Part shown: positions 46,116 to 57,501 of the stretch, one piece after another
Numbering within the stretch: position 1 is the first letter of the stretch
How the letters are laid out: each line of letters starts with the position of its first letter
Origin: Micromonospora sp. NBRC 110009
Lineage (GTDB): Bacteria; Actinomycetota; Actinomycetes; Mycobacteriales; Micromonosporaceae
Direction: 5' to 3'
Assembly: GCF_030518795.1 (NCBI RefSeq)
Contig: NZ_CP130427.1
Span: 5,952,001-6,016,000 of the forward strand
Length of the DNA stretch: 64,000 bases
Translations under genes and position numbers: made by a program
Notes under the pieces: model-generated
Database searches by the model: none
Told to the model about the DNA's origin: nothing
Seen by the model: the letters and a program-made list of their open reading frames with translations, nothing else

Positions 46116-47381
46116 TCAGTGTGCGGGCACGGCGACCACGGCCGGCTCGACGTCGGACAGCCGGGCGCGCCCGACGACGGTGAGCAGCACGGTCAGCGCC
46201 GTCAGCATGCCGCCGGCCACCACCGCGGCCATCGCCAGGCTGCCGGTGCCGAGCACACCGACCAGCGGCGCGGACAACGCCCCGACGCCGAACTGCACCG
46301 CGCCGAGCAACGCCGCCGCGGTGCCCGCCGCCTCCCCGTGCCGGGACAGCGCCAGGGCCGGCGCGTTCGGCAGCGCGAGGCCGGCGGCCGCGAGGACCAG
46401 CCACAGCGACGCCAGGATGCTGGCCAGCCCACCGACGCCGGTGGCGGCGAAGCCGAGCAGCACCAGCCCGGCCGCCGCGCCGACGCCGAGCGCGGTGACG
46501 AGGATCCGCTGCGGCGAGTACCGGCGCAGCAGCCGCACGTTCACCTGGGTGGCGGTGATCAGGCCGACCGCGCCCGCGCCGAAGGCGAGCCCGAACTCCT
46601 GCTCGTCGAGCCCGTACCGCTGCTGGAAGACGAACGACGAACCGGCCACGTACGCGAAGAGCGCGGCCATGGCGAGGCCGGCGACCAGGACGAGACCGAC
46701 GAACGTCCGGTCGCGCAGCAGCGCGCGGTAGTCCCGGACGGTGGCGGCCACGCCTCCGTGGCGGCGCCGCGCCGGCGGCAGGGTCTCCCGGAGCCCGACC
46801 GCCGCGACCGCGGCCAGCAGCACGCCGAACACCGCGAGGGCGGCGAACACGCCCCGCCAGTCCGACCAGCGCAGCAGCCCGCTGCCCAGGGTCGGGGCGA
46901 GGATCGGGGCGGCCCCCATCACCAGCATCAGGCGGGAGAAGAGCCGGGCGAACGCGGCGCCGCTGAACAGGTCGCGCACGACCGCCATGGCCACCACCGA
47001 GGTGGCCGCGACGCCCAGCCCCTGCAGCACGCGCAGGACGCCGACCACCTGGATGGTCGGCGCGACCACGCACAGCACCGAGGCCAGCACGTGCAGACCG
47101 ATGCCGGCGAGCAGCGGCACCCGCCGGCCCACGGCGTCGGAGAGCGGGCCGATCAGCAGCTGGCCGAGCGCGAGGCCGGCGAGGGTGCCGGTCAGGGTCA
47201 GCTGCACGGCCGCGGACGTGGTGTGCAGGTCGGCGGTGATGGCCGGCAGCGCGGGCAGGTACATGTCGATGGTCAGCGGCCCGATCGCGATCAGCGAGCC
47301 GAGAACGAGGACGAGCCGCAGACGTTGCCGGCGGCTCATCAGGTCACCTGGGGTCTCGATCGGGTCGGCGACGGCGGTCAC
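46116..47381 (-). CDS. MFS multidrug exporter, Bcr/CflA family
   Basis: About 421 aa, 12 helices. GSLIAIGPLTIDMYLPALPAI and LGQLLIGPLSDAVGRRVPLLAG (motif A) are characteristic of the Bcr/CflA subfamily (DHA1). GTG 47381 with GGAG 9 nt upstream is preferred; GTG 47423 or ATG 47339 are alternatives. Confidence 0.9.
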   Translation of the reverse strand: MTAVADPIETPGDLMSRRQRLRLVLVLGSLIAIGPLTIDMYLPALPAITADLHTTSAAVQLTLTGTLAGLALGQLLIGPLSDAVGRRVPLLAGIGLHVLASVLCVVAPTIQVVGVLRVLQGLGVAATSVVAMAVVRDLFSGAAFARLFSRLMLVMGAAPILAPTLGSGLLRWSDWRGVFAALAVFGVLLAAVAAVGLRETLPPARRRHGGVAATVRDYRALLRDRTFVGLVLVAGLAMAALFAYVAGSSFVFQQRYGLDEQEFGLAFGAGAVGLITATQVNVRLLRRYSPQRILVTALGVGAAAGLVLLGFAATGVGGLASILASLWLVLAAAGLALPNAPALALSRHGEAAGTAAALLGAVQFGVGALSAPLVGVLGTGSLAMAAVVAGGMLTALTVLLTVVGRARLSDVEPAVVAVPAH

Positions 47382-47552
47382 GGGGTCACGCTCCGTCGGG
47401 ACGGGCAGCTCTGCAACGCTCACACCTGGCAGCAAAAGCGCCGATGGGTGATCTGATTCCCGGTGCGGGAAAAGGTGCCCCAGCTCACACCGGGCGTGCA
47501 CGTGGGGTCGCTCCGATCGTTGCACCGTTGACGCCCCAGCAGTGGAGGACCC

Positions 47553-48317
47553 GTGCCCGACTACCCGAAGGCGATCGCGCCCGTCGACCGGATCGAGCCG
47601 GTGCCCCGCCGGATCCGCGCGTTCCTCGCCGGTGAGCCGGTGCTGGACACCACCCGGGCGCGGTACGTGTGGGAGTGGCCTTTCTACCCGCAGTACTACG
47701 TCCCGGTCGCCGACGTGCGCCGGGACCTCCTCGTCGACGAGCAGCGCACCGAGGAGTCCCGGCGCGGCTGCGCCCGGGTGTACGGGCTGCTGGCCGGCGG
47801 GACCACCCGGGACGCCTGCGCGCGGTGGTACGGCGACGACGCGCTGCCCGGGCTGGCGGACACGGTCCGGTTCGACTGGGCCGCGCTGGACGCCTGGTTC
47901 GAGGAGGACGAGGAGGTCTTCGTCCACCCCCGCAACCCGTACGCGCGGGTGGACGCGCTGCGCTCCACCCGCCGGGTCCGGGTGGAGCTGGACGGTACCG
48001 TGCTGGCCGAGTCGACGTCGCCCGTGCTGGTCTTCGAGACGGGCCTGCCCACGCGCTACTACCTGAACCGCACCGACGTGAACTTCGCGCACCTCGCCCC
48101 GTCGGCGACCCGGACCGCCTGCCCGTACAAGGGCCGGACCAGCGCCTGGTGGTCGGTCCACGTCGGCGACGCGGTGCACGAGGACCTAGCCTGGTCGTAC
48201 GACTTCCCCACCGGGGCGCTGCTGCCGATCGCCGGGCTGGTGGCCTTCTACAACGAGAAGGTCGACCTGATCGTCGCCGGGGAGCGGCTGAGCCGACCGG
48301 AGACGCACTTCTCCTGA
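47553..48317 (+). CDS. DUF427-domain protein (two copies)
   Basis: 254 aa containing two DUF427 segments: an N-terminal one ending at the ARYVWEWPFYPQYYVPVADV region, and a second one starting at VRVELDGTVLAESTSPVLVFETGLPTRYYLN...CPYKGRTSAWW. No function known. GTG 47553 follows GGAGG closely. Confidence 0.88.
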   Translation: MPDYPKAIAPVDRIEPVPRRIRAFLAGEPVLDTTRARYVWEWPFYPQYYVPVADVRRDLLVDEQRTEESRRGCARVYGLLAGGTTRDACARWYGDDALPGLADTVRFDWAALDAWFEEDEEVFVHPRNPYARVDALRSTRRVRVELDGTVLAESTSPVLVFETGLPTRYYLNRTDVNFAHLAPSATRTACPYKGRTSAWWSVHVGDAVHEDLAWSYDFPTGALLPIAGLVAFYNEKVDLIVAGERLSRPETHFS

Positions 48318-48475
48318 ACCGCCGCCCCGGCGCGGCAGCGCATCGGTGGCGGGACGGATGCATAGGGTGAGGCGGACGCCCGCGGCCCCGCCGGCCGCCC
48401 GCTCGACGAGTTCCCGGGGGATCGGCGAGGTCTGCACCGAAGTCGCACCACCAGTGAGGATGGAGGAACACCAGC

Positions 48476-49309
48476 GTGACCGCCACCGATTGGACCACCG
48501 ACGTCGAGGGCACCGGCCGGTACGCCGAGGTCAACGGCATCAACCTCTACTACGAGACGCACGGCGCCGGCCGGCCGCTGATCCTGCTGCACGGCGGGCT
48601 CGGGTCGGGTGAGATGTTCGGCCCGGTCCTGCCCGCGCTCGCCGCACGGCACCAGGTCATCGCCGTCGACCTGCAGGGACACGGCCGTACCGCCGACATC
48701 GACCGACCGCTCGACCTGGAGTCCATGGCCGACGACATCGCCGCGCTCGTCGATCACCTGGGGCTGGACAGGCCGAACCTCGTGGGCTATTCGCTCGGCG
48801 GCGGGGTGGCGCTGCGCGCGGCGGTGCGGCACCCGGCCAAGGTCGGCCGGCTCGTCGCCGCCTCGGCGCACGCCTGGTCCGACGCGATCTACGCCGAGAT
48901 GCGCGCGCAACAGGGTCAGGTGACCGGCGCCGCGGCCGAGTTCATGAAGGACACGCCGATGTACCAGCTGTACCAGCGGGTGGCCCCGCGCCCGGAGGAC
49001 TTCCCCCGGCTGCTGGACAAGATCGGCGAGCTGATGGCCCGCGACTTCGACCTCACCGAGGAGATCCGCGGTCTCCAGGTGCCGACGATGATCGTCGCCG
49101 CCGACGCGGACATGGCCCCACCGAGCCACTACGTCGAGGTGTTCAAGCTCCTCGACGGCGGGCTGCGCGACGGTGGCTGGATGAACGAGGGCCGGCCGAA
49201 GGGCGGCCACGCGCTCGCGATCCTGCCCGGGCTGACCCACTACAGCATCTTCAGCTCGCCGCTGTTCGCCGCCGTCACCCTCGACTTCCTCGACGACCGC
49301 TCGAACTGA
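48476..49309 (+). CDS. alpha/beta-hydrolase
   Basis: 277 aa. Typical hydrolase: LILLHGGLGSGEMFGPVLPAL, the nucleophile elbow GYSLGG (Ser about 106), and a late His in GLTHYSIFSSPLF. The acid is probably the Asp of AADADMAP. Substrate unknown. GTG start at 48476 after GGAGGAAC. Confidence 0.9.
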   Translation: MTATDWTTDVEGTGRYAEVNGINLYYETHGAGRPLILLHGGLGSGEMFGPVLPALAARHQVIAVDLQGHGRTADIDRPLDLESMADDIAALVDHLGLDRPNLVGYSLGGGVALRAAVRHPAKVGRLVAASAHAWSDAIYAEMRAQQGQVTGAAAEFMKDTPMYQLYQRVAPRPEDFPRLLDKIGELMARDFDLTEEIRGLQVPTMIVAADADMAPPSHYVEVFKLLDGGLRDGGWMNEGRPKGGHALAILPGLTHYSIFSSPLFAAVTLDFLDDRSN

Positions 49310-49310
49310 G

Positions 49311-49333
49311 CCCGCGCCCCCCGGGGGAGCGGG
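49311..49333. terminator. hairpin between convergent hydrolase and antiporter genes
   Basis: CCCGC-G-CCCCC and GGGGG-A-GCGGG pair across a 2-nt loop. It occupies almost all of the 24-nt gap between the two stops. Confidence 0.5.
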
Positions 49334-50908
49334 TCAATCCTCCGGTTCCGGGCCGAGCAGCCGGATCTCCTCGATGTCGACCGCGGCCTGCAACTGGCGT
49401 TGCACCGCGTCGTCGATCTGGTTGCTGTCCCGCAGCCGGTTGACCTCCCGCCGCTTGTGGTCGAGCACCTTGAGGCGCAGCCGGCGGGCGATCTCGCGCT
49501 CCTCCTCGGTCTCCTCGGTCCGCGGCGCGCGGACGTCCTCCAGGTGGTCCTGGTAGTCGGAGCGGAGCCGTTCGACGGCGTCCGGCGAGGCGCCGAGGTC
49601 GGCGGCCACCTGGGGCAGCGCGGCCAGCGCGGCCTCGGTGGCCCGGATCCGGGCCCACCGCACCTCGTGTTCGCGTTCCTCGTCGCCCATCAGCCTGGCC
49701 CACTTGACCACGGCGGGCAGGGTGGTGCCCTGCACCAGCATGATCAGCACGATCACCACGACGGTGACGAAGATGATCAGGTCGCGTTCGTGCACGGGGG
49801 TACCGGCGTGGGTGGTGACCGGGACGGCGATCGCGGCGGCGAGGGAGACCGCGCCCCGGAAGCCGGCCCAGCCGGCGGCGGTGCGGACCCGCGCGTCGAA
49901 GCGGCGGGCCTGGCGGAACTCCCGCCGGTCGATGCCCTGCAGGGCGGACACGGACAGGTGCACCCAGGCCATCCGGACGGCCGTCACGACCAGGGCGATC
50001 AGCACCGCGATGGCGAGCGACTGCGTCGGCGAGTGGCTGGTGATGGCGCGCAACGACCGGGGCACCTGCATGCCGAGCAGCACGAAGAGACTGCCGTTGA
50101 TCATGAAGGTGGAGAGGTCCCAGAACGCGTACGCGGTGATCCGGGATCGGGCCCGGATCACCCGCGGCCCGGCGTACGAGAGCACCAGGCCGGCGACCAC
50201 GACCGCGAGGACTCCGCTGGCGTGCATCACCTCGGCGAGCAGGAAGGCGACGAACGGGGTGAGGATGCTCAGCCCGCCCTCGCGCAGCGGGTCATCGACG
50301 TGCTTGCGGATGAAGATGACCGCCCAGCCGACGAGCAGCCCGGCGGCGATCCCCCCGAGGGACTTGCCGACGAACTGACCGGCAAGGGCGAGCGGCCCGG
50401 GGAGCGCCCCGCCGGCGATCACCCCGACGGTGACGGCGAAGAGCACCAGGGCCGTGCCGTCGTTGATCAGGCTCTCCGCGCGCAGCGTGGTGAGGATTCC
50501 GCGCGGCATCCGCTTGGCCAGCCCGGCGACGGCCGCGGCGTCGGTGGGCGCGAGGACCGCGCCGAGCACCCAGGCCGCCTCCGGCTCCACCCCGAGGGCC
50601 TGTGCGGCGTACGCGACGGCGACCATCGTGATGATCACCAGGGCGACGGCGAGCAGGGCGATCACGGCGAGGTTGGCCCGGATCTCGCGCAGGCTGATGA
50701 CCAGGCTCTCCCGGTAGAGGATGGCAGGAAGGAAGAGGAGCAGCACCACGTCCGGCTTGAGAACCACCTGGTGGAACGGCGGCAGCAGGCCGAGCAGGGC
50801 ACCCATGGAGATGAGCAGCACGGGTGGGGCGACGCTGTACCGGCCACCGATCGTGGTGCCGATGAGCACGGTGGCGCCCAGCACCGCGATCAGCACGAGT
50901 GCGCTCAC
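49334..50908 (-). CDS. Na+/H+ antiporter (CPA1 family)
   Basis: 524 aa, about 12 helices, then a cytoplasmic tail of about 130 residues. VLGAVLAPTDAAAVAGLAKRMPRG and RAESLINDGTALVLFAVTVG carry the acidic residues of the ion site in NhaP-type antiporters. The tail is rich in Glu/Arg (DVRAPRTEETEEEREIARRLRL). It regulates intracellular Na+ and pH. Confidence 0.92.
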   Translation of the reverse strand: MSALVLIAVLGATVLIGTTIGGRYSVAPPVLLISMGALLGLLPPFHQVVLKPDVVLLLFLPAILYRESLVISLREIRANLAVIALLAVALVIITMVAVAYAAQALGVEPEAAWVLGAVLAPTDAAAVAGLAKRMPRGILTTLRAESLINDGTALVLFAVTVGVIAGGALPGPLALAGQFVGKSLGGIAAGLLVGWAVIFIRKHVDDPLREGGLSILTPFVAFLLAEVMHASGVLAVVVAGLVLSYAGPRVIRARSRITAYAFWDLSTFMINGSLFVLLGMQVPRSLRAITSHSPTQSLAIAVLIALVVTAVRMAWVHLSVSALQGIDRREFRQARRFDARVRTAAGWAGFRGAVSLAAAIAVPVTTHAGTPVHERDLIIFVTVVVIVLIMLVQGTTLPAVVKWARLMGDEEREHEVRWARIRATEAALAALPQVAADLGASPDAVERLRSDYQDHLEDVRAPRTEETEEEREIARRLRLKVLDHKRREVNRLRDSNQIDDAVQRQLQAAVDIEEIRLLGPEPED

Positions 50909-50985
50909 GTCGTACTCCCGTCACCCGCCCGCCGCGACCCACGGTGCCCCACCGCGGCGGCACGGTGGGGTGGAACGGCGAATCG

Positions 50986-51606
50986 CTACTCGAACCGGGC
51001 GGTGTCCCCGGCGCCCCGGCGCAGGATCTCCGGCTCGGGGCCGGACAGGTCGACCACGGTGGTCGGCTCCAGGCCGCACTCGCCCGCGTCGACCACCGCG
51101 TCGACCTGGTGGTCCAGCCGTTCCTTGATCTCCCAGCCCTGGGTCAGCGGCTCCTCCTCGCCGGGGAGCAGCAGGGTGCTGGAGAGCAGCGGCTCGCCGA
51201 GCTCGGCGAGCAGCGCCTGGGTCACCGTGTGCCGCGGCACGCGCACCCCGACGGTCCGCCGGCGCGGGTCCTGCAGCCGTCGGGGGACCTCGGCCGTGGC
51301 CGGCAGGATGAACGTGTAACTGCCCGGGATGCAGGCCTTGACCAGGCGGAACATCGAGTTGCTGACCTTGACGAACTGGCCGAGCTGGGCGAAGTCCGCG
51401 CAGACCAGGGTGAACGGGTGCCGGTCATCGAGCTTGCGGATCTCCCGGATCCGGTCGACCCCGGCGCGGTTGTCGAGCTGGCAGCCGAGGGCGTAGCAGG
51501 AGTCCGTCGGATAGGCGATCAGGCCGCCGTCGCGAAGCAGGTCGACCACCTGCCGGAGCACCCGGGGTTGGGGGTTGTCCGGGTGTAGGTCGTAGTACCG
51601 CGCCAC
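50986..51606 (-). CDS. YciO/YrdC/Sua5-family protein
   Basis: 206 aa. KLDDRHPFTLVCADFAQLGQFV and ACIPGSYTFILPATAEVPRRLQ match the YciO branch more closely than TsaC. The YrdC fold binds L-threonylcarbamoyl-AMP intermediates; YciO itself has weak or uncertain t6A activity in other bacteria. ATG 51606. A bona fide TsaC (YwlC) may lie elsewhere in the genome. Confidence 0.88.
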   Translation of the reverse strand: MARYYDLHPDNPQPRVLRQVVDLLRDGGLIAYPTDSCYALGCQLDNRAGVDRIREIRKLDDRHPFTLVCADFAQLGQFVKVSNSMFRLVKACIPGSYTFILPATAEVPRRLQDPRRRTVGVRVPRHTVTQALLAELGEPLLSSTLLLPGEEEPLTQGWEIKERLDHQVDAVVDAGECGLEPTTVVDLSGPEPEILRRGAGDTARFE

Positions 51607-51728
51607 GTCGATCAGCCTATGCCCGACCCCGGGCGAGCCGCGAGCCCGGAAAAAGTCGCGGCGAGGAGGTTTGGCGCGCCGACGCGCTGGAAAAGGTGGG
51701 GGCCGCTCGAAGAGGGGGACTCACAACC

Positions 51729-52043
51729 ATGTCCGAAGCCAGCACAGACCGCGCCGACCGACCGGCCGAGGTGTCCGACCCGCTGCTGTGGGGCCTGGCC
51801 GCCGCCGTGGCCGACGCCCACCAGCCCGACGACGAGCGGGTCTGCGTCAGCCCGAGCTGCGTCGGCGCGGCCTGGCCCTGCGCCGCCTGGAACAGCGCGC
51901 AGGAGGGGCTGCGGGCCGCGCGGGCCCCGCTGCCGGCCCCCTCGCCGACCGGCTGGTCCAGCGACCTGGTCCCGGCGGCGCCGGTGGAAGCCGCCGCGCG
52001 GCCGGCCGGCGACGAGCAGCTGGCGGTCACCTCCGCGGCCTGA
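51729..52043 (+). CDS. small hypothetical protein
   Basis: 104 aa, not recognised. The most structured part is SDPLLWGLAAAVADAHQPDDERVCVSPSCVGAAWPCAAWNSAQEGL with three Cys. No signal peptide. GAGGGGG lies 9 nt before ATG 51729. Third positions are G/C rich, consistent with a real gene. Confidence 0.65.
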   Translation: MSEASTDRADRPAEVSDPLLWGLAAAVADAHQPDDERVCVSPSCVGAAWPCAAWNSAQEGLRAARAPLPAPSPTGWSSDLVPAAPVEAAARPAGDEQLAVTSAA

Positions 52044-52238
52044 GCTCCGCTCCGGCCGGCTCTTCCGTCCCGGGTACGCCCGGCAGGGTCCCGCCACGCC
52101 CCGGCATGCCGGGGATCCGCATCGGTGCGCCGCCCGGGCTGAGCGGCGCCGTGCAGCGGCCTGACGGTACGCACCACTGGGCGGCCCCGCCCGCGCCCGC
52201 GCCCGCCCGGCGCGGCGGGGCCGCCGCACCGATCGGGC
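52044..52238. other. non-coding gap with a 16-bp palindrome and a GC tandem repeat
   Basis: CCCCGGCATGCCGGGG (52099-52114) is a perfect palindrome that could act as a terminator for the small hypothetical gene. A GCGCCC-type repeat (GCCCGCGCCCGCGCCCGCCC, near 52188-52208) follows. No convincing ORF. Confidence 0.5.
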
Positions 52239-52619
52239 TCAGTCCCAGCGGCGGGCGGTCGCGGCGAACAGCTCCGGGGCGCTGGCCACCGGAATCACGC
52301 AGAGCAGGTGGCCGCCGGGGGCGCGCAGCACCTGGCAGTCCTGCCACCGGGAGACGGGCGTGGCGCCGAGCCCGACCAGCCGGTCCACCTCGGCGGCCAG
52401 GTCGTCGGTCTCGATGTCCACGTGGTAGCGGGGTGCGTCGTCCACCGACTGGACCGCGGTGACCAGGTCCGGGACCACGTCGGGCAGGCCGGTGAACTGC
52501 GGCTCGGCGGCGTCGACCCGCGGCGGCGACCCGAGCGCCGCGGACCAGAAGGCGACGGCGTCGGGCGCCGACCGCCGGGGAGCGTCGAGGATCAGGGCGT
52601 AGACGCGGGACCGGTGCAT
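52239..52619 (-). CDS. VOC-family (glyoxalase/bleomycin-resistance-like) protein
   Basis: 126 aa. MHRSRVYALILDAP...AVAFWSAALGSPPRVDAAEP and YHVDIETDDLAAEVDRLVGLGATPV are the two halves of the VOC fold, with HLLCVIP near the C-terminus. Only a few metal-ligand candidates are seen (His of RYHVDIE). Function unknown. Confidence 0.82.
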   Translation of the reverse strand: MHRSRVYALILDAPRRSAPDAVAFWSAALGSPPRVDAAEPQFTGLPDVVPDLVTAVQSVDDAPRYHVDIETDDLAAEVDRLVGLGATPVSRWQDCQVLRAPGGHLLCVIPVASAPELFAATARRWD

Positions 52620-52727
52620 CCGGCGATTCTAACGATGATCACGGTCGATGGCAGGCGGCCGGGACCGACGGACGGCCAGCTCGTCGCCGGTGCCCGTGTC
52701 CACGATGGGCGGTCGTTCCGGGCTCGC

Positions 52728-54577
<1,850 letters not shown>

Positions 54578-54578
<1 letters not shown>

Positions 54579-55462
54579 CAGTCGCCTCCCGGTCGGGTCA
54601 GGGGCAGCCGGGGGTCGACCGGTTGGTCGGCCCAGCTGGCCCGGATCCAGTGGTGCCGCGGGTCGTCCACGCACGCCATGGTGCGCGCCGGGCCGGGCCC
54701 GGCCAGCACGTTCAGGTAGTAGAGGGGGTAGCCGGGCGGGGCCATCGACGGCCCGTGGTAGCCGTGCGGGACGAGCACCACGTCACCGGCCCGCACCTCG
54801 GCCAGCACGTCGATCGGCCGCCGGTCGGTGCCGTAGACCCGCTGGTAGCCGACCGGCCCGGCGTCGCCCGGCGCCGCGCCGGACACCTCGAAGTAGTAGA
54901 TCTCCTCCAGCGCCGCCTCGACGCCGCCGTCGTCGTGGACGCGGTCGTCCTCGTGCTTGTGTGGTGGGTACGACGACCAGTTGCCGCCGGGGGTGAGCAC
55001 CTCGACGGCGACCAGCCGGTCGCAGTCGAAGGCGTCCGGGGCGCAGAAGTTGTTGACCTGCCGGCTGGCCGGGCCGGCGCCGCGCAGTTCGACGGGCACG
55101 TCCCGGGCGGCGCCGTAGCGCGGCGACAGCCGGCGGGTGGCCCGGGCGGCCGGCAGGGCGAAGCGCCCCTGCCCGCGAATCGTGACCGTGGCGTCCCTCG
55201 GCACGTACGCGAAGTCGGTGACCGCCGCGAAGACCGAGCTGCGGCCGGCCAGCCTGAGGCTGATCCCGTCACAGTGCACGGTGGCGGTCCCGGCCAGCGG
55301 CAGGACCAGCATCTCCTCGCCGCCGGTGGGGAAGGTGACCTCCCCGCCGGCGGGCAGGACCAGCACCCGCAGGCCCGCGTACGTCCAGCCGGCCCGCTCG
55401 GGGGTGACCTCCAGCGCCCAGGGCTCCCGGGCGGTCGCGCCCCACGGCAGGTGCCAGCTCAT
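54578..55462 (-). CDS. iolB: 5-deoxy-glucuronate isomerase (IolB)
   Basis: Cupin-type isomerase (294 aa) converting 5-deoxy-glucuronate to 2-deoxy-5-keto-gluconate. NWSSYPPHKHEDDRVHDDGG, EEIYYFEVSG and LVPHGYHGP hold the metal-binding His and Glu residues. ATG 55462 overlaps the preceding stop (ATGA) and the stop runs into iolD (TGATG), so all four genes are coupled. Confidence 0.96.
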
Positions 55463-56346
55463 GCCTGCTGCCTCGTGGGCAGCAGCGAGTGGGCCAGGTC
55501 GACCGCGGCGGCCACGTCGTCGTCGGGCGGGTAGAGCAACGCCCGGCCGACCACCAGGCCGCGTACGCCGGGCACCCGCAACGCCCGCTGCCAGCGGGCG
55601 TAGACCACGTCCGGCGCCTCCGTCGGATCGCCGCCGAGCAGCAGCACCGGCAGCGTGGTCGCGGCCATCACCCGCTCCATCTCGTCGATCGCCGGCAGCT
55701 TCAGCCAGGTGTACGCCGAGGTCGTGCCGAGCGCCTGCCCGACGCTCACGCTCTTGATCACCCCTTCCGGGGTCAGGTCGACCCGCACCCGCCCGTCCGC
55801 GCGGCCCACCCACATCGGCTCGACCATGGCCACCGTCTGGTGCGCGGCCAGCGCGCTGACCGCCCGGGCGCAGGCCTGCAGGGTGGAGGCCGTGCCATGG
55901 TCGTCGGGGTCGATCCGGCACAGCATCTTGCCGCCGTCGTAACCCATCGCGGCGATGGTGTCCGCGTCGTAGGCGGTGAACCGGTCGTCCAGCTCGAACG
56001 CGGCGCCGGAGAGGCCGCCGCGGTTCATCGAACCGATCGCCAGCCGGTCCTCCAGGGCCCCGAGCAGCAGCAGGTCCTCGAGGATGTCGGGGGTGCCGAG
56101 CACCCCGTCGACCCCCGGTCGGGACAGGGCGAGCCGCAGCCGGTCGAGCAAGTCGGTGCGCCCGGCCATGGCCATCGGCCGGTCCCGCACCCCGAGGGCG
56201 GCCCGGGCGGGGTGGTCGGCCGCGATGACGAACAGCGGCCGGTCGTGGTCCGGCCACGGTCGGCGGGTCCGCCGGGCCGCCGCCTCGGCGATCGCCTGCG
56301 GCCGGTGCGCTCGGGTGAGGGTCAGTGCCTCGTACTCGGTGCTCAC
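55459..56346 (-). CDS. Cgl0159-family (beta/alpha)8 protein, inositol-catabolism aldolase-like
   Basis: 295 aa. FVIAADHPARAALGVRDRPMAMAGR, GVLGTPDILEDLLLLGA and YDGGKMLCRIDPDDHGTAST fit the class I aldolase-like TIM-barrel family known from inositol clusters of corynebacteria (Cgl0159). It stands where other bacteria carry iolJ, so it probably splits or handles the 6-phospho-5-dehydro-2-deoxygluconate made by IolC. GTG 56346 overlaps the iolC stop; AGGAG upstream. Confidence 0.85.
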   Translation of the reverse strand: MSTEYEALTLTRAHRPQAIAEAAARRTRRPWPDHDRPLFVIAADHPARAALGVRDRPMAMAGRTDLLDRLRLALSRPGVDGVLGTPDILEDLLLLGALEDRLAIGSMNRGGLSGAAFELDDRFTAYDADTIAAMGYDGGKMLCRIDPDDHGTASTLQACARAVSALAAHQTVAMVEPMWVGRADGRVRVDLTPEGVIKSVSVGQALGTTSAYTWLKLPAIDEMERVMAATTLPVLLLGGDPTEAPDVVYARWQRALRVPGVRGLVVGRALLYPPDDDVAAAVDLAHSLLPTRQQA

Positions 56347-57308
56347 CGCTCTCCTTCCGTCGCTGGGGCCGGCACCGCCCGCGCCACCAGCGCCTCGGTC
56401 TCGGCCTCGTCGGGCATGGCGGACGAGCAGGCCAGCCGCGAGGCGACGATGGCCCCCGCCGCGTTGGCGAAGCGCAGCGTCCGGGCCAGCGGCCAGCCGC
56501 GCAGCAGCCCCAGGCAGAGGGCGCCGCCGAAGGCGTCCCCGGCGCCGAGGCCGTTGACCACGTCGACCGGCACGGGCGGCTCCCGGACGGTCTCCTCGGC
56601 GGTGGCGGCCAGCACGCCCGCCGGCCCGAGCTTCACCACGGCGAGGCGGGGGCCGCGGTCGAGCAGCAGCCGGGCGGCGCGTTCCGGGTCCCGGCTGCCG
56701 ACCGCCACCGCCACCTCGTCGAGGTTGCCGACGGCGACGGTGACGTGCGGCAGCGCGTCGGCGTACGCGGCGGTCGCGGCGGCCGGGTCCGGCCAGAACA
56801 TCGGCCGGTAGTCGAGGTCCAGCACGGTGTGCGGGCGCCCGGCGCGGGCGGCCAGCGCCGCGGCGTGCGCGTCCCGGCTGGGCTGCTGGCACAGCCCGGT
56901 CCCGGTGAGCCAGAGGATCCGCGCCCCGGTGATCGCGGCGAGGTCCAGCTCGTCGGCGTGGATCTGCAGGTCCGGTGCGGTCGGTGTGCGGTAGAACCAG
57001 ATCGGGAAATGGTCCGGCGGGAAGATCTCGCAGAACGTCACCGGGGTGGGCAGCCCGTCGACGGGCCGTACCTGGCTGTCGTCGACGCCGAAGTCACGCA
57101 GCGCCCGGTGCACGTAGTCGGCGAAGGCGTCCGCGCCGGTGCGGGTGACCACGCCGGCGCGCAGGCCGTACCGCGCGGCGGCGACGGCGACGTTGGTGGG
57201 GCTGCCGCCGAGGAACCGGCCGAAGGTCTCGACCTCGGCCAGCGGCGTGCCGATCTGCAGTGGATAGATGTCCACCCCGACCCGGCCGATGGTGAGCACG
57301 TCGAGCAT
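56343..57308 (-). CDS. iolC: 5-dehydro-2-deoxygluconokinase (IolC)
   Basis: PfkB/ribokinase-type kinase (321 aa). VLTIGRVGVDIYP, FLGGSPTNVAVAAARYGL and the C-terminal PVDVVNGLGAGDAFGGALC (catalytic Asp in GAGD) match IolC. ATG 57308 has AAGGA upstream. First gene of the minus-strand operon, whose promoter region also serves the gntR side. Confidence 0.95.
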   Translation of the reverse strand: MLDVLTIGRVGVDIYPLQIGTPLAEVETFGRFLGGSPTNVAVAAARYGLRAGVVTRTGADAFADYVHRALRDFGVDDSQVRPVDGLPTPVTFCEIFPPDHFPIWFYRTPTAPDLQIHADELDLAAITGARILWLTGTGLCQQPSRDAHAAALAARAGRPHTVLDLDYRPMFWPDPAAATAAYADALPHVTVAVGNLDEVAVAVGSRDPERAARLLLDRGPRLAVVKLGPAGVLAATAEETVREPPVPVDVVNGLGAGDAFGGALCLGLLRGWPLARTLRFANAAGAIVASRLACSSAMPDEAETEALVARAVPAPATEGER

Positions 57309-57401
57309 GCGGCGTCCTTCCGCCGGGCCGGCGACGGCGTGACCACCGGCTCGAACCTGGTCATTGATTGGTAACAGTGGCCGTGAGTTGTGTCAATGTG
57401 T

Positions 57402-57411
57402 TGTCCTGACA
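57402..57411. promoter_or_regulatory. TGTCCTGACA operator in the iolC-gntR intergenic region
   Basis: TGTCCTGACA is a near-palindrome (TGTC/GACA arms) between the divergent iolC and gntR genes, within a context TGTCAATGTGTTGTCCTGAC. The sister element TGTCATGACA occurs before the ABC binding-protein gene (58290-58299). Likely binding site of the GntR protein. Confidence 0.6.
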
Positions 57412-57501
57412 TCCGTCAGACTCTGCTCCGTGACCGGTTGGGTACAGTGGCGCCAGCATCGCGACCCCCCACCCCTGGGCAGCCGTGACGAGGAGGTCCC
57501 C

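Noticed and set aside
43788..47456. 1222-codon plus-strand frame over sigma, lipoprotein and MFS genes
   Set aside because: Mixed antisense and out-of-frame content with no domain; the region is explained by the four annotated genes.
52188..52210. GCGCCC tandem repeat as possible CRISPR or minisatellite
   Set aside because: Only about three short units with no spacers; simple GC-rich slippage.
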